From Mariannaea sp. PMI_226 (taxonomy: Eukaryota > Ascomycota > Sordariomycetes > Hypocreales > Nectriaceae): a DNA stretch of 64,000 bases. The stretch spans positions 744,001 to 808,000 of the forward strand of contig JANFOG010000016.1 of the NCBI GenBank assembly GCA_024336345.1, in the 5' to 3' direction. Below, one piece after another: positions 45,173-56,298 of the stretch. A model generated the notes under the pieces. The model did no database searches. It was not told where the DNA came from and saw only the letters and a program-made list of their open reading frames with translations. The stretch's first letter is position 1, and each line of letters starts with the position of its first letter. Position numbers and translations under genes: made by a program.

Positions 45173-46126
45173 CCCTAAACGCGTACTAGGACACCCAGGC
45201 GATAAAACATGAAGTGGCCAAAGTCACCCGCCGTGGCCTCAAAGCTCTCATTTCCTCGCTGCCATTGCTAAACCTAGCGTCTCTTCATCTATGGCCCGAT
45301 GGCTCCAAGCCTTACCCGCACCTGGAAATCCAGCGTGGCTCAGCTTGCAAGCATTGTAGTCTGCGTTCGACTAGCAAGAAGGTGCTTGGCGTATATAGAA
45401 AGACAGAACACAAAGATATGGTCACACTTGCTGCCAGATAGAAGCAGCACTGGATCCGAGACCATATAAAAGAAGGGCTTCTATTCCAAAGCTGGGCGGC
45501 TAAGGACATTCGACGATCATGGTCGTCGCCATCAGCAATCGTAGTTCAAGCTAGGAGAGGCGGGACAAGGAGGGGAAGGCAATATCTGATCGTATTATGA
45601 AGCTCTGTATAGAGGAAGATGCTCGCACATACAATGAACACGTCCTTTCGAACATCCGCTCATACTGGGAGCGAGTACGTGAAAGCCACGGCCGTAATAA
45701 CCTTCCCATCTTGTCTTAGTTGCAACAAGCCCAGATGATGCAGCAGCTGAGAAGAGTCAGATTGTAATAGCTTAGACAATATGGGAGATCTACATGGAGG
45801 CGTGGAGCGTGTATACTGCTGTGCTAGCGGATCTCACTGCTCTCGAAAGTCCTCAAATGCCAGATGAGCTTCCATGTTGGATGACAACGCGAAAGTATTT
45901 ACCTCCAAAGGACGGCTGGTCAGACTTTGTCTTTCAACACCTCTTTAGCCGCTCAACACTATTCTTATCGCAAACCGAGCCTCCAGAGCGACCTGTTCAG
46001 CTTGATGATGTCGATGGGCTGGAAAGGGAATTGGATGTGGTTGTGTGTACAGACTCCAAATGTGACAGCCCAGAACTATCAGATGAGTTTGCAAGCCTAG
46101 TGTATAATTTACATGCTTGTGATTAG
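45120..46126 (+). pseudogene. Degraded OrsD/DUF3505-like gene, N-terminal part
   Basis: The plus strand reads PEPAIICKQCAFAMDPKRV, then in another frame HLEIQRGSACKHCSLRSTSK followed by a His-containing segment and LLFQSWAAKDIRRSW. Two C-x2-C ... H zinc-finger-like units followed by a W-rich segment is the layout of the N-terminal region of fungal OrsD-type (DUF3505) proteins. Many stops and frameshifts follow, up to an open but motif-free stretch ending at 46126. It is non-functional. The assignment is moderately supported by the repeated cysteine units. Confidence 0.5.
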
Positions 46127-46398
46127 TTTACTTTATGGATGAGCGAAAGTGGCCCGTGAAATAACTTTTTTGTAGGCATGCTTTATTACTGTAATCAATT
46201 GGAATGATCTGGTTAATCTCGGTGGTTCAAACGGTTCATGCGGTTACAAGGCAACTCTTCTATATGCTGAGACAAACATTCGGCTAGGTTAAGTCATGCG
46301 TGGGAACTGTACTCTTCTTTGATTACCATAAACCCCTAATTATTGCCTGTTGAAGGCCCTAGACCCACGAGATTTCCGAGATTACCTGAACCAACTCG
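46127..46398. other. Short intergenic segment left of the foldback element
   Basis: No coding signal was seen. Confidence 0.5.
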
Positions 46399-46407
46399 AT
46401 TTGGTGC
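46399..46407 (+). repeat. Left target-site duplication of the foldback element
   Basis: ATTTGGTGC here versus ATTTGGTGT at 47145-47153; eight of nine bases are identical. The single difference is a C/T transition. Confidence 0.65.
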
Positions 46408-47144
46408 GAGTGCACAGATAAACTGAGCCCCCCCCCCTGGTCAAACCTGAGGGTGGCAGGGGTGAAAAGATAACCTGAGGGGCTCAGCTAAGCAAAGTTG
46501 AGCCCTTCAGCTAAGGAAACCTGAGGGGGTCAGTTAAGCAAAGTTGAGCCCCTCAGGTAAGCAAAATTGAGCCCCTCAGGTAAGCAAAGTTAAGCCCCTC
46601 AGCTTTACTCAATTAACCATGTAAATCACATGATATCTATTCTGTAGAGGTTTTTTTTTTCTCCTTCCAGAACTGATTTCAATTGTGTTAGCATACTTAC
46701 TACATTCTTCTAGAGATTAGGCAGCATATCTTAAGGGAGTTGCTCCCCACGATTTAAATACTGCTAGTAGGCAGCATTCTGGTATATAGACATTTTCTAA
46801 ATAAAAAAAACTAATGTAAAGTAGATTAAAATTTTTCATTAAAAAAAATATTTATAATATTCTTAAGAAAGAAAAGAGGAATAATGTGAAAACTGATTCT
46901 AAATTAATTTATATTCAATTAGTTGGGGCAATTCAGAAAGGTGACCAGGTTAGCTAAGCAAAGCTGACCCCCTCAGGTAAGGAAACCTGAGGGGGTCAGC
47001 TAAGCAAAGTTTGAGTCCCTCAGGCAAGCAAAGTTGAGCCCCTCAGCTAAGCAAAGCTGACCCCCTTAGGTTATCTTTTCACCCCTGCCACCCTCAGGTT
47101 TGACCGGGGGGGGGGGGGGGGAGGCTCAGTTTATCTATGCACTC
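46408..47144. mobile_element. 737-bp foldback MITE-like element with subterminal repeat arrays
   Basis: The ends are inverted repeats beginning GAGTGCACAGATAAACTGAG on the left and GAGTGCATAGATAAACTGAG on the complement of the right. Each is followed by a homopolymer (10 C left, 16 G right) and a shared block (GGTCAAACCTGAGGGTGGCA, then GGGGTGAAAAGATAACCT). Inside each end lies an array of 20-25 bp units built on AGCAAAGTTGAGCCCCTCAG. The 300-bp centre is AT-rich and non-coding. A 9-bp flanking duplication and very long terminal inverted repeats fit a non-autonomous Mutator-like element. No transposase is present. Confidence 0.75.
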
Positions 47145-47153
47145 ATTTGGTGT
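47145..47153 (+). repeat. Right target-site duplication of the foldback element
   Basis: ATTTGGTGT, the partner of 46399-46407. Confidence 0.65.
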
Positions 47154-48329
47154 AGTATAGAGAGGCCTCTGAAGCTTTCATTGCTTTTACCAGATAAGTC
47201 ACGTGCTGAATTCACGTATTTAGTATATTGATCGTGCTCCTTGTGCAATAAAGCCCGAGTCTGATGGAATTAAAGGGTTAAAGACAGCAACCTTGTTCCT
47301 CATTGTCCTAGAAGGCATATATATTTATTTGCTAGGAAAAATATAACTTAAACGCCTCTATTCCCTCGTACCTCCTGTCTTTTTATATGCAGTTAGCTCT
47401 CTAGTCCCTTAACACCCTATTTTTATCTTCTCTTTCATATACGGGCTTATCCAAGCAATCACGCCAATCAGCCGACATTGCTCCAGGAATATGAATAGTG
47501 GAAACGAAACAGCTGTGTTTTACCGAAATGCGTCCGTCCTTCGCGTGAAATAATGATGTGTCAAGGATGCGAACGCTCGTCATCACCACCTGCAAAAAAG
47601 ACAAGACGCAGCAAACGACATGGATCTTCAGCACCAAATGAAGTAATAGCACCTGTATCCACTCATATAGGAGAGAAATCTCCTGTTAACTATAATGGGG
47701 AGCCTCCGTCTGCGGGATGATTTACATTCTTTAGCTTTGTCAAGGCACCTAGCAGCAGTTGATTATTGATGTTATCCAAAAATGCGCAGAAAACACTGAT
47801 GGTAGCCCTAGTAGACTTGGGAGATGCCTTAATAATGTATACGCGATGCTGGAGTGGTGGGGAATAGTTAAGTATGCGTTTTGTTTTATTATGAGTGGGA
47901 ATGCGCAGTTGGGTTATGTAATGCAGAAATGTGATTGCTGGCATGGCCGTGACAAAAGCAAGGTCGATTCCTGAATGGCTGGAGAGCCTCAATATTCTCA
48001 AGTTCTTGGAAGAACCAGGCTTCTGCAGTATGTGTATATATGCAGCTTCCCATGTATAGATATCTGCCTATCTTAGAGCATCTATGATGCAGGATCCAAA
48101 TAGGAGAAGGCAAGACTGGTAGAGGAGCTCTAGTTATAGCCGAGCTTTGATGGCTACTGTGAGCGAAAGCCAATCATGAGGAGGTTAATTGCGACTCTGT
48201 GTTCGTATGACGACTAGTTTCTGGCCAAGATTCTTGCCAAATTGGCACCAGAAAAATATGGTGTAGATCAATTATTCGAATGAAGCGCCCGAGCCTGGCT
48301 TGAACATTGAACTCCCCACAAAGACAGTT
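47154..48329. other. Relic-like DNA, nothing identified
   Basis: The plus strand shows short coherent pieces such as EWLESLNILKFLEEPGFC near 47980, with stops between. It may be the middle of the same decayed locus as its neighbours. Confidence 0.35.
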
Positions 48330-49120
48330 GGATGCTGAGGCTTCTCTTCATTTTCGAGATGTTGACACTCGGCTTCGATGCCCAACAAAATTACCAATTG
48401 GGTTTGCCACCGCTCAATAACTTGCCCCAAAACCCGCCTGGGGCATCTCCGAAGAGCCGAACCTTGATTAGGCGTGATGCGTTCGAATTAATGCTAATTC
48501 ATTTAGCTCGAGACATTATGGTGATGAGGTGGGCAATAACTATTGATTGATAGCAGTGGAAATGCAGCTATTGTATTAGTAGACACATAGAGGATACTAT
48601 CCTTCACAACCTACGTGAATGCGAACATGGTGGTGCCGGAGTAGTAAAGGGTGAATTCGGCCGCATGATCTATGTAAGTGGAATAGCCCTAAGCACTACA
48701 TACTACCGCTGTTTTCTGCCCAAAGAGCTCTATGAAAAAAGGTCAAAAAGTAGTGATGGTGGCTGGATTGAGAGGGATAAAGCGGAGTGAAGTTGCCAGC
48801 ATGGACAGAACCTGCTCCATGATACAATCATTGGGCTCTACCGAACCCGAGGCACAAGCTTTATGGGCGATATGCGGAAGGCGGCAGCGCATTGGTACGA
48901 GGACAAGTGTATAGAGGAAAATCCAGTAATTGATGATGAGGATGCAGCAGACTTCCTCCTTCAAGGATTCACAAATCGGGGGGTTGGAGGCATTAAAATG
49001 ATGTAACAGCCTACTCTCTGGTCGGAGACGATCTGGTATCATAGAACGGCCGATGAACTCTTGCCACCAAATAACGACGACGGCGACGATGACGAATGCC
49101 CATGTCACTGAGAGAATTGT
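48330..49120 (+). pseudogene. Second degraded OrsD/RecQ-associated-type C-terminal region
   Basis: Between 48550 and 49010 the plus strand reads WKCSYCISRHIEDTIL, HNLRECEHGG, YYRCFLPKELYEKRSK, CQHGQNLLHDTIIGLYRTRG and DEDAADFLLQGFTNRGVGG. The order is C-x2-C, H-x4-C, F/Y-x-C, then CQ with a hydrophobic block, the same order seen in the relic ending at 42570. Stops and frame changes make it non-functional. With the N-terminal-like relic at 45120-46126 it could be the remains of one gene family dispersed locally, with the foldback element inserted between them. Confidence 0.42.
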
Positions 49121-51237
49121 CTACTACTGGCATTTTCGGCGTACGTCCTTACCCCATGGCGAACCGGCCTGCCCAACTTTGAAACTGCGAATCCCTCAGC
49201 CTAAACGTTCGATTGGCCCGAGTTCGTCGCTCTATTCAGGAGAAACTGGATGGGTCATTGATCCATCAGTATCATAACAAGCTGTCGAAGCCCTACTACT
49301 CGCTCAAGCTTAGTCTTGACACAGCCACTGCCATCATGTTGCCTGAAGAGGACGCGACTTTCTCGAGGTTGATGGCCTCGGGTGGCGGGCTGTTCCGCGA
49401 GGGCCTCCGGGTTGCAATGGCGGTCCCCGTGTCTGGAGCTCCTTGTCCACGTCTAGGAGTAGCACCTTGACGGCGTGGTCCAGCGTGCCAGTCGGTACTA
49501 TGAGCTACTGAAGCAGACTCTTCGTGATGTGATTTCCGTCTTAAAGACGCGCATCCACTAAGGCAAGACGAATGTAAAGAGCCACATACTTCAAGCCATA
49601 ATTCTCACACAAGCTAAGGCCGTCAAGCTGGATCTGCCGGTAGAGCGGGGATTGGCATGCAATATAAAGGATAGCTTAAAGTATTATTATAAAAACAAAA
49701 TATGTATATTTTACACTCCTGCCTTCTACAATTGACTACAGTCTCCCTTCTCAAATTAATACAATAATATACGGTTCTTTAACGCATATCATCATCTGTA
49801 AGATGTTGTCCGTCTCGCCTACCCTTCGGTTACCTCTCACTGCCATATATTGCAAGTGAAAGTAATTGTTCATCAGGGGGGATTGAGCCCATTGCGTTGA
49901 ACCTGTGGCAGTCAATTGTCAAGTTCGGAGCCAGAGAGGAAGTCTGAACTGCCATCCTCTGTCACCAGTACGGAGTTGCTTACATAGCGGGGAGCAGATT
50001 AAATTAAACCTAGCCAAGCTAAGGTACTATTAGATGAAATTGTAACATCCCGTGCCTCCCATGCACGGCGGCACGAATCAATTCGGGCTCTCAGCAACTC
50101 CTGATATTTAATTATTTGATTGGTTAGCTCCATCGCAGATTAAATCTGCCACGCCTGCACTCGAGAACTGGACTGAGGACTCCTGGATATAATGTAGATA
50201 TTTACATGCCAGCAGACAGGTCAGGCAGCATCCACCCCAGAGCTTGACAGATCTTGGGTTTGAATTCGTGCGAGGAGATTAGAAATCGCTCGCCTTGTTT
50301 CCCTCCACTTTGCGCAGAACGTGGACTTCAGATATTAACCTAAGCTGGAGAACAGGTCCCTGTTGAACAACCGGCCCTTGCAAGGGAGCGAACCAGCACC
50401 TTCTATGGTAATTAATTACTGCGCAACTGTCAGGCTTGTAATCTGTAATTACAAGAATGGTTACACTACACTAGCCACAACAAGTCTTTCGTCAGCTTTG
50501 CGGAATCCTCTCCAGCGTCCAATTCCGGTAGACCACACAGATGACAGAACTAGCGTTTGAGGTACGCGATACGTCCGATTGGTCATTAGTTCAAGTTGGG
50601 ACGTTCGTAAAAATGAAGAAAATCTGCTTGTCTGCCTGCTTGCTTTGCCCGCCCGTCTTAACGAAGTCATTCTAAGGCAAAGAACAATAAAAGAATAAAA
50701 AGAGAACGAATGAAAAAAAAAATCAAAAAAAAAAAATCGGAAAACAGTGACCTATGACCTATCAGTAATTGGGTTTCTATCGTTTGATCTCCAATCTAGT
50801 CCACCTCGGAAGCATTCTGCGAGCCTGTTGACAGCTCCGCCCCCGCTCTGCCGCTTTGAGTGCAGCCTTACGACACTATTGGCAGTAGTGTGCTGCATCA
50901 TCCCGGCTAAGGGGAAACTAAGTGGCGACTTAATTACAGCTGATGGAGTTTTGAACAAATCAGAACTGAGATTAATGCCGTTTCCCCTATTTAAATGTCT
51001 TCATGGTAAATTGAAAAAGAAGCTTGTACTGATCTCCACAGCGGCTTAATTCGGCTTGGTCTTTAATGGCCTTACACAGTATATAGCCAGTTCATCGGGC
51101 CCTCTTTTTACATCGTTGTTGGCATAGCGCGATTCCACTCGTTCTTTCATTCTTACCTACCGACTCGTTCACGGCCGCTTTGCGTCGCCATCTACACTCG
51201 TTTTGTTTCAAATATAAAATAAGCTCAATCCCCTATC
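49121..51237. other. Intergenic, nothing firm
   Basis: A plus-strand frame at 49213-49470 (IQEKLDGSLIHQYHNKLSK) reads like protein but was not recognised. A poly-A-rich tract lies at about 50709-50745. The last 180 bases hold a TATATAG-type promoter element (about 51078) of the secreted protein gene. Confidence 0.4.
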
Positions 51238-51651
51238 ATGGCTCTTCTCAAGATCCTCGTTCTGGCCGCCGCTGCTATTGGCGTCGCCCAGGCCGGCCCA
51301 TGCAAGCCATCAACCACCTCCACGGCGCCCCCCGCCGCCACCACGACTGCTTGTGTGCCAGGCCTGAAGAACCCTCCTCCAGCCGGGAAGTGTAACTTGA
51401 AAGGCTTCGTCACCTCCGGCAACGCGGTCCTCGGTTTCAGTGCCGCCTACGACAAGAATCTCGATGACTGTTTCTTGGGCTGCAGCTTGACTCCTGGATG
51501 CACCGTCATTCATCTGATTGTAGATGGTGTTTGCAGCTTCTACGGGCCTGCCGATACACTCACCACCGATGGAAATCCAAATATCGCGGGTGCTGTCTAT
51601 GATATGAGCTGCTATAACTTCTGTACGGAATCTACCACTTATTCTACTTAA
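51238..51651 (+). CDS. Secreted cysteine-rich protein with PAN/apple-like domain
   Basis: The product has 137 residues. A signal peptide (MALLKILVLAAAAIGVAQAG) is followed by a Thr/Pro/Ala-rich linker (about 23-50). A C-terminal domain carries cysteines at 52, 78, 82, 88, 99, 125 and 129, with two more in the linker at 22 and 39. The core DDCFLGCSLTPGC followed by GVCSFYGPA resembles the C-x3-C-x5-C ... C-x-x-Y pattern of PAN/apple-like folds seen in many short fungal extracellular proteins, where they bind carbohydrate or protein. The linker suggests O-mannosylation. A single exon and a plausible TATA element support the gene. Role unknown; wall-associated or effector-like is inference. Confidence 0.75.
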   Translation: MALLKILVLAAAAIGVAQAGPCKPSTTSTAPPAATTTACVPGLKNPPPAGKCNLKGFVTSGNAVLGFSAAYDKNLDDCFLGCSLTPGCTVIHLIVDGVCSFYGPADTLTTDGNPNIAGAVYDMSCYNFCTESTTYST

Positions 51652-51799
51652 GCACTCGGTCCAATAGGTTGGCAATTTGAAGTTGTTTAGGAGTATATGG
51701 GACATACTTTAGTCTATGGAGAGTAAGTGACTGAGGTAACTGTATATATATGTTTGCGCATACATACATATAGGGAGAGACTGGGAATTGGGAACATTA

Positions 51800-54700
51800 A
51801 TAGGGATGCTTATACTTAGGATAATAACATCAGATTGAGAGGCCATGTTCATGCGTCCTGTCCAGTTCCAGGAGCTATAGAGCCCTTCCGAGTTCGAACA
51901 TGATAGTCCCCAAAACCTTGAATCAACTTGGGTCTTGGAGCCAGGTCGAATTGCCATCGCAGGCCACGTCGATCTGACTTTTGGTTGGGCAAACCAAGAA
52001 ATCATGGTCACCTGCTCATAGTTCAAGGCCGCGTTCATTTCCCAAGGCATCGGTGCTGGGGTCTCGTCTGCTAAGCGCAAGATTCCGGCAGCCCAAGTTT
52101 CCACGCTGGTGAGAAACTCTGTGGAGAAGTGCCGATCCTCAAAGTATTTCCTAGCGTCGGAATTCCAAAAGTCATTATAATTGTGCTGAAGCAGCTTGGC
52201 GCCTGCTTCATTTTGCTCCGACGGATCGACCCTTGCAAGATAGGCTCGCAGAATGGCCATTGCCGCGTATCGCTCGGGATGAAAGTCTTGAAGCGCTCCC
52301 ATCCTGCCATGGAACAGGTGGTGCGGCATCCTCTTGGCGATGTGTCCAAGTATGACTGCAGCTTCGGAGGCAGACTCGTCCTTTATGCCAAGGACAATTT
52401 TTCTGTCTGGCTCATCTAGAATATATTTGGTCACGGCAGATTCCCTGAGTCATCTCGCGATAGCTTCCGTCCCTGACCGAGCGTATATCCAGTCAACGCG
52501 ATTCTCTTTGTGTGATGATTCGAGCATCGCCTCGCTTGATGACCATAATTGGGGCCTTCGAAAGGATAGGAAAAGTCAGTCGATAGTTTCCCCGTCGGTC
52601 AACACCATAACAAGCATTGGGTCGACCTATTCCTTCAAGGGACGCTCGGCACGGTACAGATCGACATTTTTCAGGTGGAAGAGAAGAGAAAGTATCGCCA
52701 TTATATATAATTCCTTATTATTGGGAAATTCAATAGAGACTAAAATATATAGGCAGTCGAGTGCATAGAGTATATGCGCGTTGTCTGCGTCGTCGTGAAT
52801 ATTCTTTTTGCTTCTAACGCCAAGCTTGGCTGCGAAGAATCTCTCAAATCTGAATCTCCGATACAGATCGGGAGGGCTGACGGTATGCAGGAAGTGCTGT
52901 ACGATTTGCATTTCCGAATCTCGAATAATATTAAACTGGCCTGCTATACCGTCGTCTGGTCCATGCCCGGAGTCGTCTTTGGGGATCCTCTCTTTAATCT
53001 CAGGTGTTCGCCAGTCAACACAGCCTGAGTTAGTGATTGTAAAAATGAGATATTTTTCCTAAAGCTTTTGTTGTAATGGAAGGTGCGAGAGCGTTGAGGA
53101 TGATTGCGTGGAAGTTGCAGTCTCCTTGTTGTTCTGTACACTCGCCTACCTATCCTCGATTTATACTGCAATACTCATGGCCTTGTTTATATGAGACCGT
53201 AGGGATAGCAAGCTTTGCATTATATCAATTTTTACAAAGGACATACGGTGTATCACCCAGCGTATGATAGTGTTGATCTCGGCAATCTCCGCGGGAGTGC
53301 GCTCGTCATTAAGTCGCTGAATTTCTGCATCAATCTGGTCTATTCTCGTTTTGCTTGCTTCAGCCAATATGGTTTCAATATCTGAGATCAAATCAACAAG
53401 AGAGAGCCGTTTTAGAATGGTATTTATGCAAAAATAGTCGCCTTCACACTTATCGAATAGCGTATCAAGGATGCGATTGCGCCATGGTCGAATATCTGTG
53501 CGGCTAGAGTCTTTGAATACAGGCTTAGAATCCAGCTGGAAACAGATGCAATGGTTGACATCAACAAGGTTATGGTCCGATATGCGGAGCTTGTGGAATG
53601 GTATACTGTGCAATGAAATAAGCCGGTCGGTGGATGCTTGAGCTTGGTTAGTCAGGCAGATCCGGACTTTTTTTCTTAGGGTTGTCCGAGATGAAGGATT
53701 TTCTAGTAAAGGAACGAACGACTGGATGTCTGAGTCCACACCGTCGAGGAAGATGAAGAAGGTTGTGTCCTGGTTATGTAACTCCTTTTTGTCAAGGAAC
53801 AAATTCCGCCAGAGATCCATATTCCCATCAAATGTATGATGTCGGTCGACAATTTGAGCTGTGGACTTGGTCATGGCCTCATATGATGTGCAAAGCTGCC
53901 AGAGCAATGCTTTGGTTGCTGACTCGAATATGACTCCATCGGCATTTCCAATGCCCTTCTTAGTATCTTTCTCGGACGAATAGGAAGCCAAGATAACGCG
54001 GGCGGTCGTTGAGGCAGAGCTGGCGTGGGAATGCCTCACAACTCACAAGACGAAGCCCATTAGCCATCAGAGATGTTTTCCCTGACCCACTTTTTTCTTC
54101 AATGATGAACAGATTTTGTTCAGCCGATAGCGATTGAGTCCAGGAAACGAATGTATCGTGCTCGCTAAGCCAATTTCCAGTACCTTCAACCAGGCGGTTC
54201 TTGCGATGGTCAAGAGTCTTTCCCCAGCTAGTAATAGGCTCACCGTCACTGTCCAAGTTGGCAGGTGGGAAGGCGAGAGCCTGAACGACACGACCTTTTT
54301 ACGCCAATTTCTCGAGTCCTCGGCTTTCTTTTGCTCCTGCTGGCCGTCAAGGATCAGTTTGATGCCATAGGCATTGTCACTAACTGTTTTGTAGGTCTGC
54401 GCGGTGACCAAAAGCGATTCCTTGCTGTTGAGCCGATCCATCATCGTTGAGGAACAGGTTCTTGATGAAGGCCAAGAAGCGGGTGTGCTTTTTCCGGAGT
54501 TTAATCATGCGGTCGCAGATATCGACAAAGAGTTGCAGATTCTGGCATGCCAGTCTGGAAACTCGGGCATCCATCTCAGCCCAGTAGCTTTCGAGCCGTT
54601 CTAGAAACTCGACGCACTTCTCCAACAGCTCGCTGAGATTCCCGAACATACCTTCATAGCCCCTCCAGGCTTGAATTACAAAGGTTAGGGCGTTGAAACA

Positions 54701-55072
54701 CATCTCGGATGGGCCAGAAGCCTATTCCTGTCAATTAACGTTATGGTGACCTTTGGTATACATTCCTCAAACCTACATCTCATCTCACCTGAGACAAAGC
54801 GCTTGCAACAGTCCCTCCACCGGTTTGGATGCATTATAATGTCCCGTTTACAGTAGCCTTGAACCATTTGTACTTTTCCGACTTGCCCTTTTGGGCTGTC
54901 TGGGCATGATCAATAAACGCCAGGACATCGTCGATATCGAGGTGCCGTTGCACCTTCGTGACGTCTCCGCGTCTCCGCCTGCCAGTTTGACGACCCTATC
55001 CTGGACCTGGTGCCTATTCAGGTCAACTTCCAGATTGTTAGATACTGTTGTAATAGACCCCATAATTCTCAT
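51800..55072 (-). pseudogene. NACHT/STAND (NLR-like) protein pseudogene
   Basis: In minus-strand order: an N-terminal part (KVQRHLDIDDVLAFIDHAQ), a helical segment (CFNALTFVIQAWRGYEGMF, ELLEKCVEFLERLESYW) like the fungal Goodbye-type N-domain, the P-loop EEKSGSGKTSLMANG (54062-54110), a Walker B FFIFLDGVD (about 53728-53760), a winged-helix-like INTIIRWVIHRMSFV, and a helical C-terminal tail (HIAKRMPHHLFHG, FWNSDARKYFEDRHF). Frameshifts occur near 54255, 54030 and in the N-terminal part. In-frame stops include TAA at 54834-54836, TAG at 54722-54724 and TGA at 52450-52452, where homologous positions would be Gln, Gln and Trp. These are all C-to-T or G-to-A changes, as RIP makes. An intact intron with a GTGAGA donor and an acceptor at 54728 survives. 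Non-functional; formerly an immune-type or incompatibility NTPase. Confidence 0.75.
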
Positions 55073-56298
55073 AATTCCAGGTGTAAATACGCAATGGTAT
55101 GAAGGGAATATGAAAGTGATGCGTGATTAAGGCCTGACATAACTATGTGCACATTCAGATTTTATGGACTCAAAAAGTCAGCCAGAGACTCCCCTTGAAT
55201 GTCAGCGTGCAGGGGTTTTGAGGCAGGAAGCGGGGGCTACGGCGTCCAATTCGCCGAACAGCATGTGACATCAGCCTTTTCCAATCAGGACTATTATTCT
55301 CACCTCATATCTGAGTCCACCATTTAGCCCTATATTTGAGGCGTGTCTGACTGCATCCTGTCGAAGAGCATACAACATCACGTGCACGATCCAGCCTGCG
55401 TCTTTCATATAGCCAACCTTTGCTACATCTCTAGGTTACAAAATCAATCCAATCTTTCATCTGTGTTTCACTACAAGGTTCAACAGTAGCAAATGAAGAG
55501 AAGGCATCCGATCCATTGCATTTCTCGTTTGGCAAAGATTGCGTGGTAAAGATTGCGGGACTAAGAGAGGGAACCCTCAGAAGAAATGATTTACTTCTAG
55601 AAGCCATAAAATTTAGCAAAAAAGACGAAAATCATGTAAGAATGCCAATAATTAACTACCGATTATGGTCTGAAAGTTGACCAACACCAGGACCGTGTTT
55701 ACCTTCCGCAGGAAACTGGCATGGCTTCCATCAAAGATGGGTCAACAGTGAATGTAGGTATGGCAAATTGTATCCTACGCGTTATGTAACGTCTTGCTCT
55801 TAACGAAGATGTATGACCACTGAAAATTCGTTGAGAAAGATACTAAAAATATATTTGGGGGGGGGTCTTATAGTCAACCTCCCATGGTGCTCCATACTCG
55901 TGGGGGAGACACTGAGTATGAAAATGGTTAGTGATTAGGAATAAAATTCAGGACTTCGTCGAAATGCGTGTGGTCCATATGATAACTAAAGTACATCGCC
56001 TGCATCGATAGTACAAGCATTAATAAAACTACTTCCGAATTCAACGAGGTCCACTATCTCTCTTCTTAACAAATGCCCAATATTAATTTGAATCGGCTGT
56101 TAGTCATAGAAGCTAGACTGTTAGTGGGTATCTTGACGAGGTAGTCTGTTGAAAGTATTCCATTTCTGGACCTTGCCGGAGAAATTCTGGCCTCAATGGC
56201 GTGGATTGATGTTCTCAAAACGCCGCACTCAAGATCAAATATATTCTTAAACTTCAAACCTGTGCTGATTAATAAAATGCATCGATTAGGATTCACAA
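55073..56298. other. Intergenic, nothing recognised
   Basis: Frames of 60-85 codons only. A G9 run lies near 55860. Confidence 0.5.
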
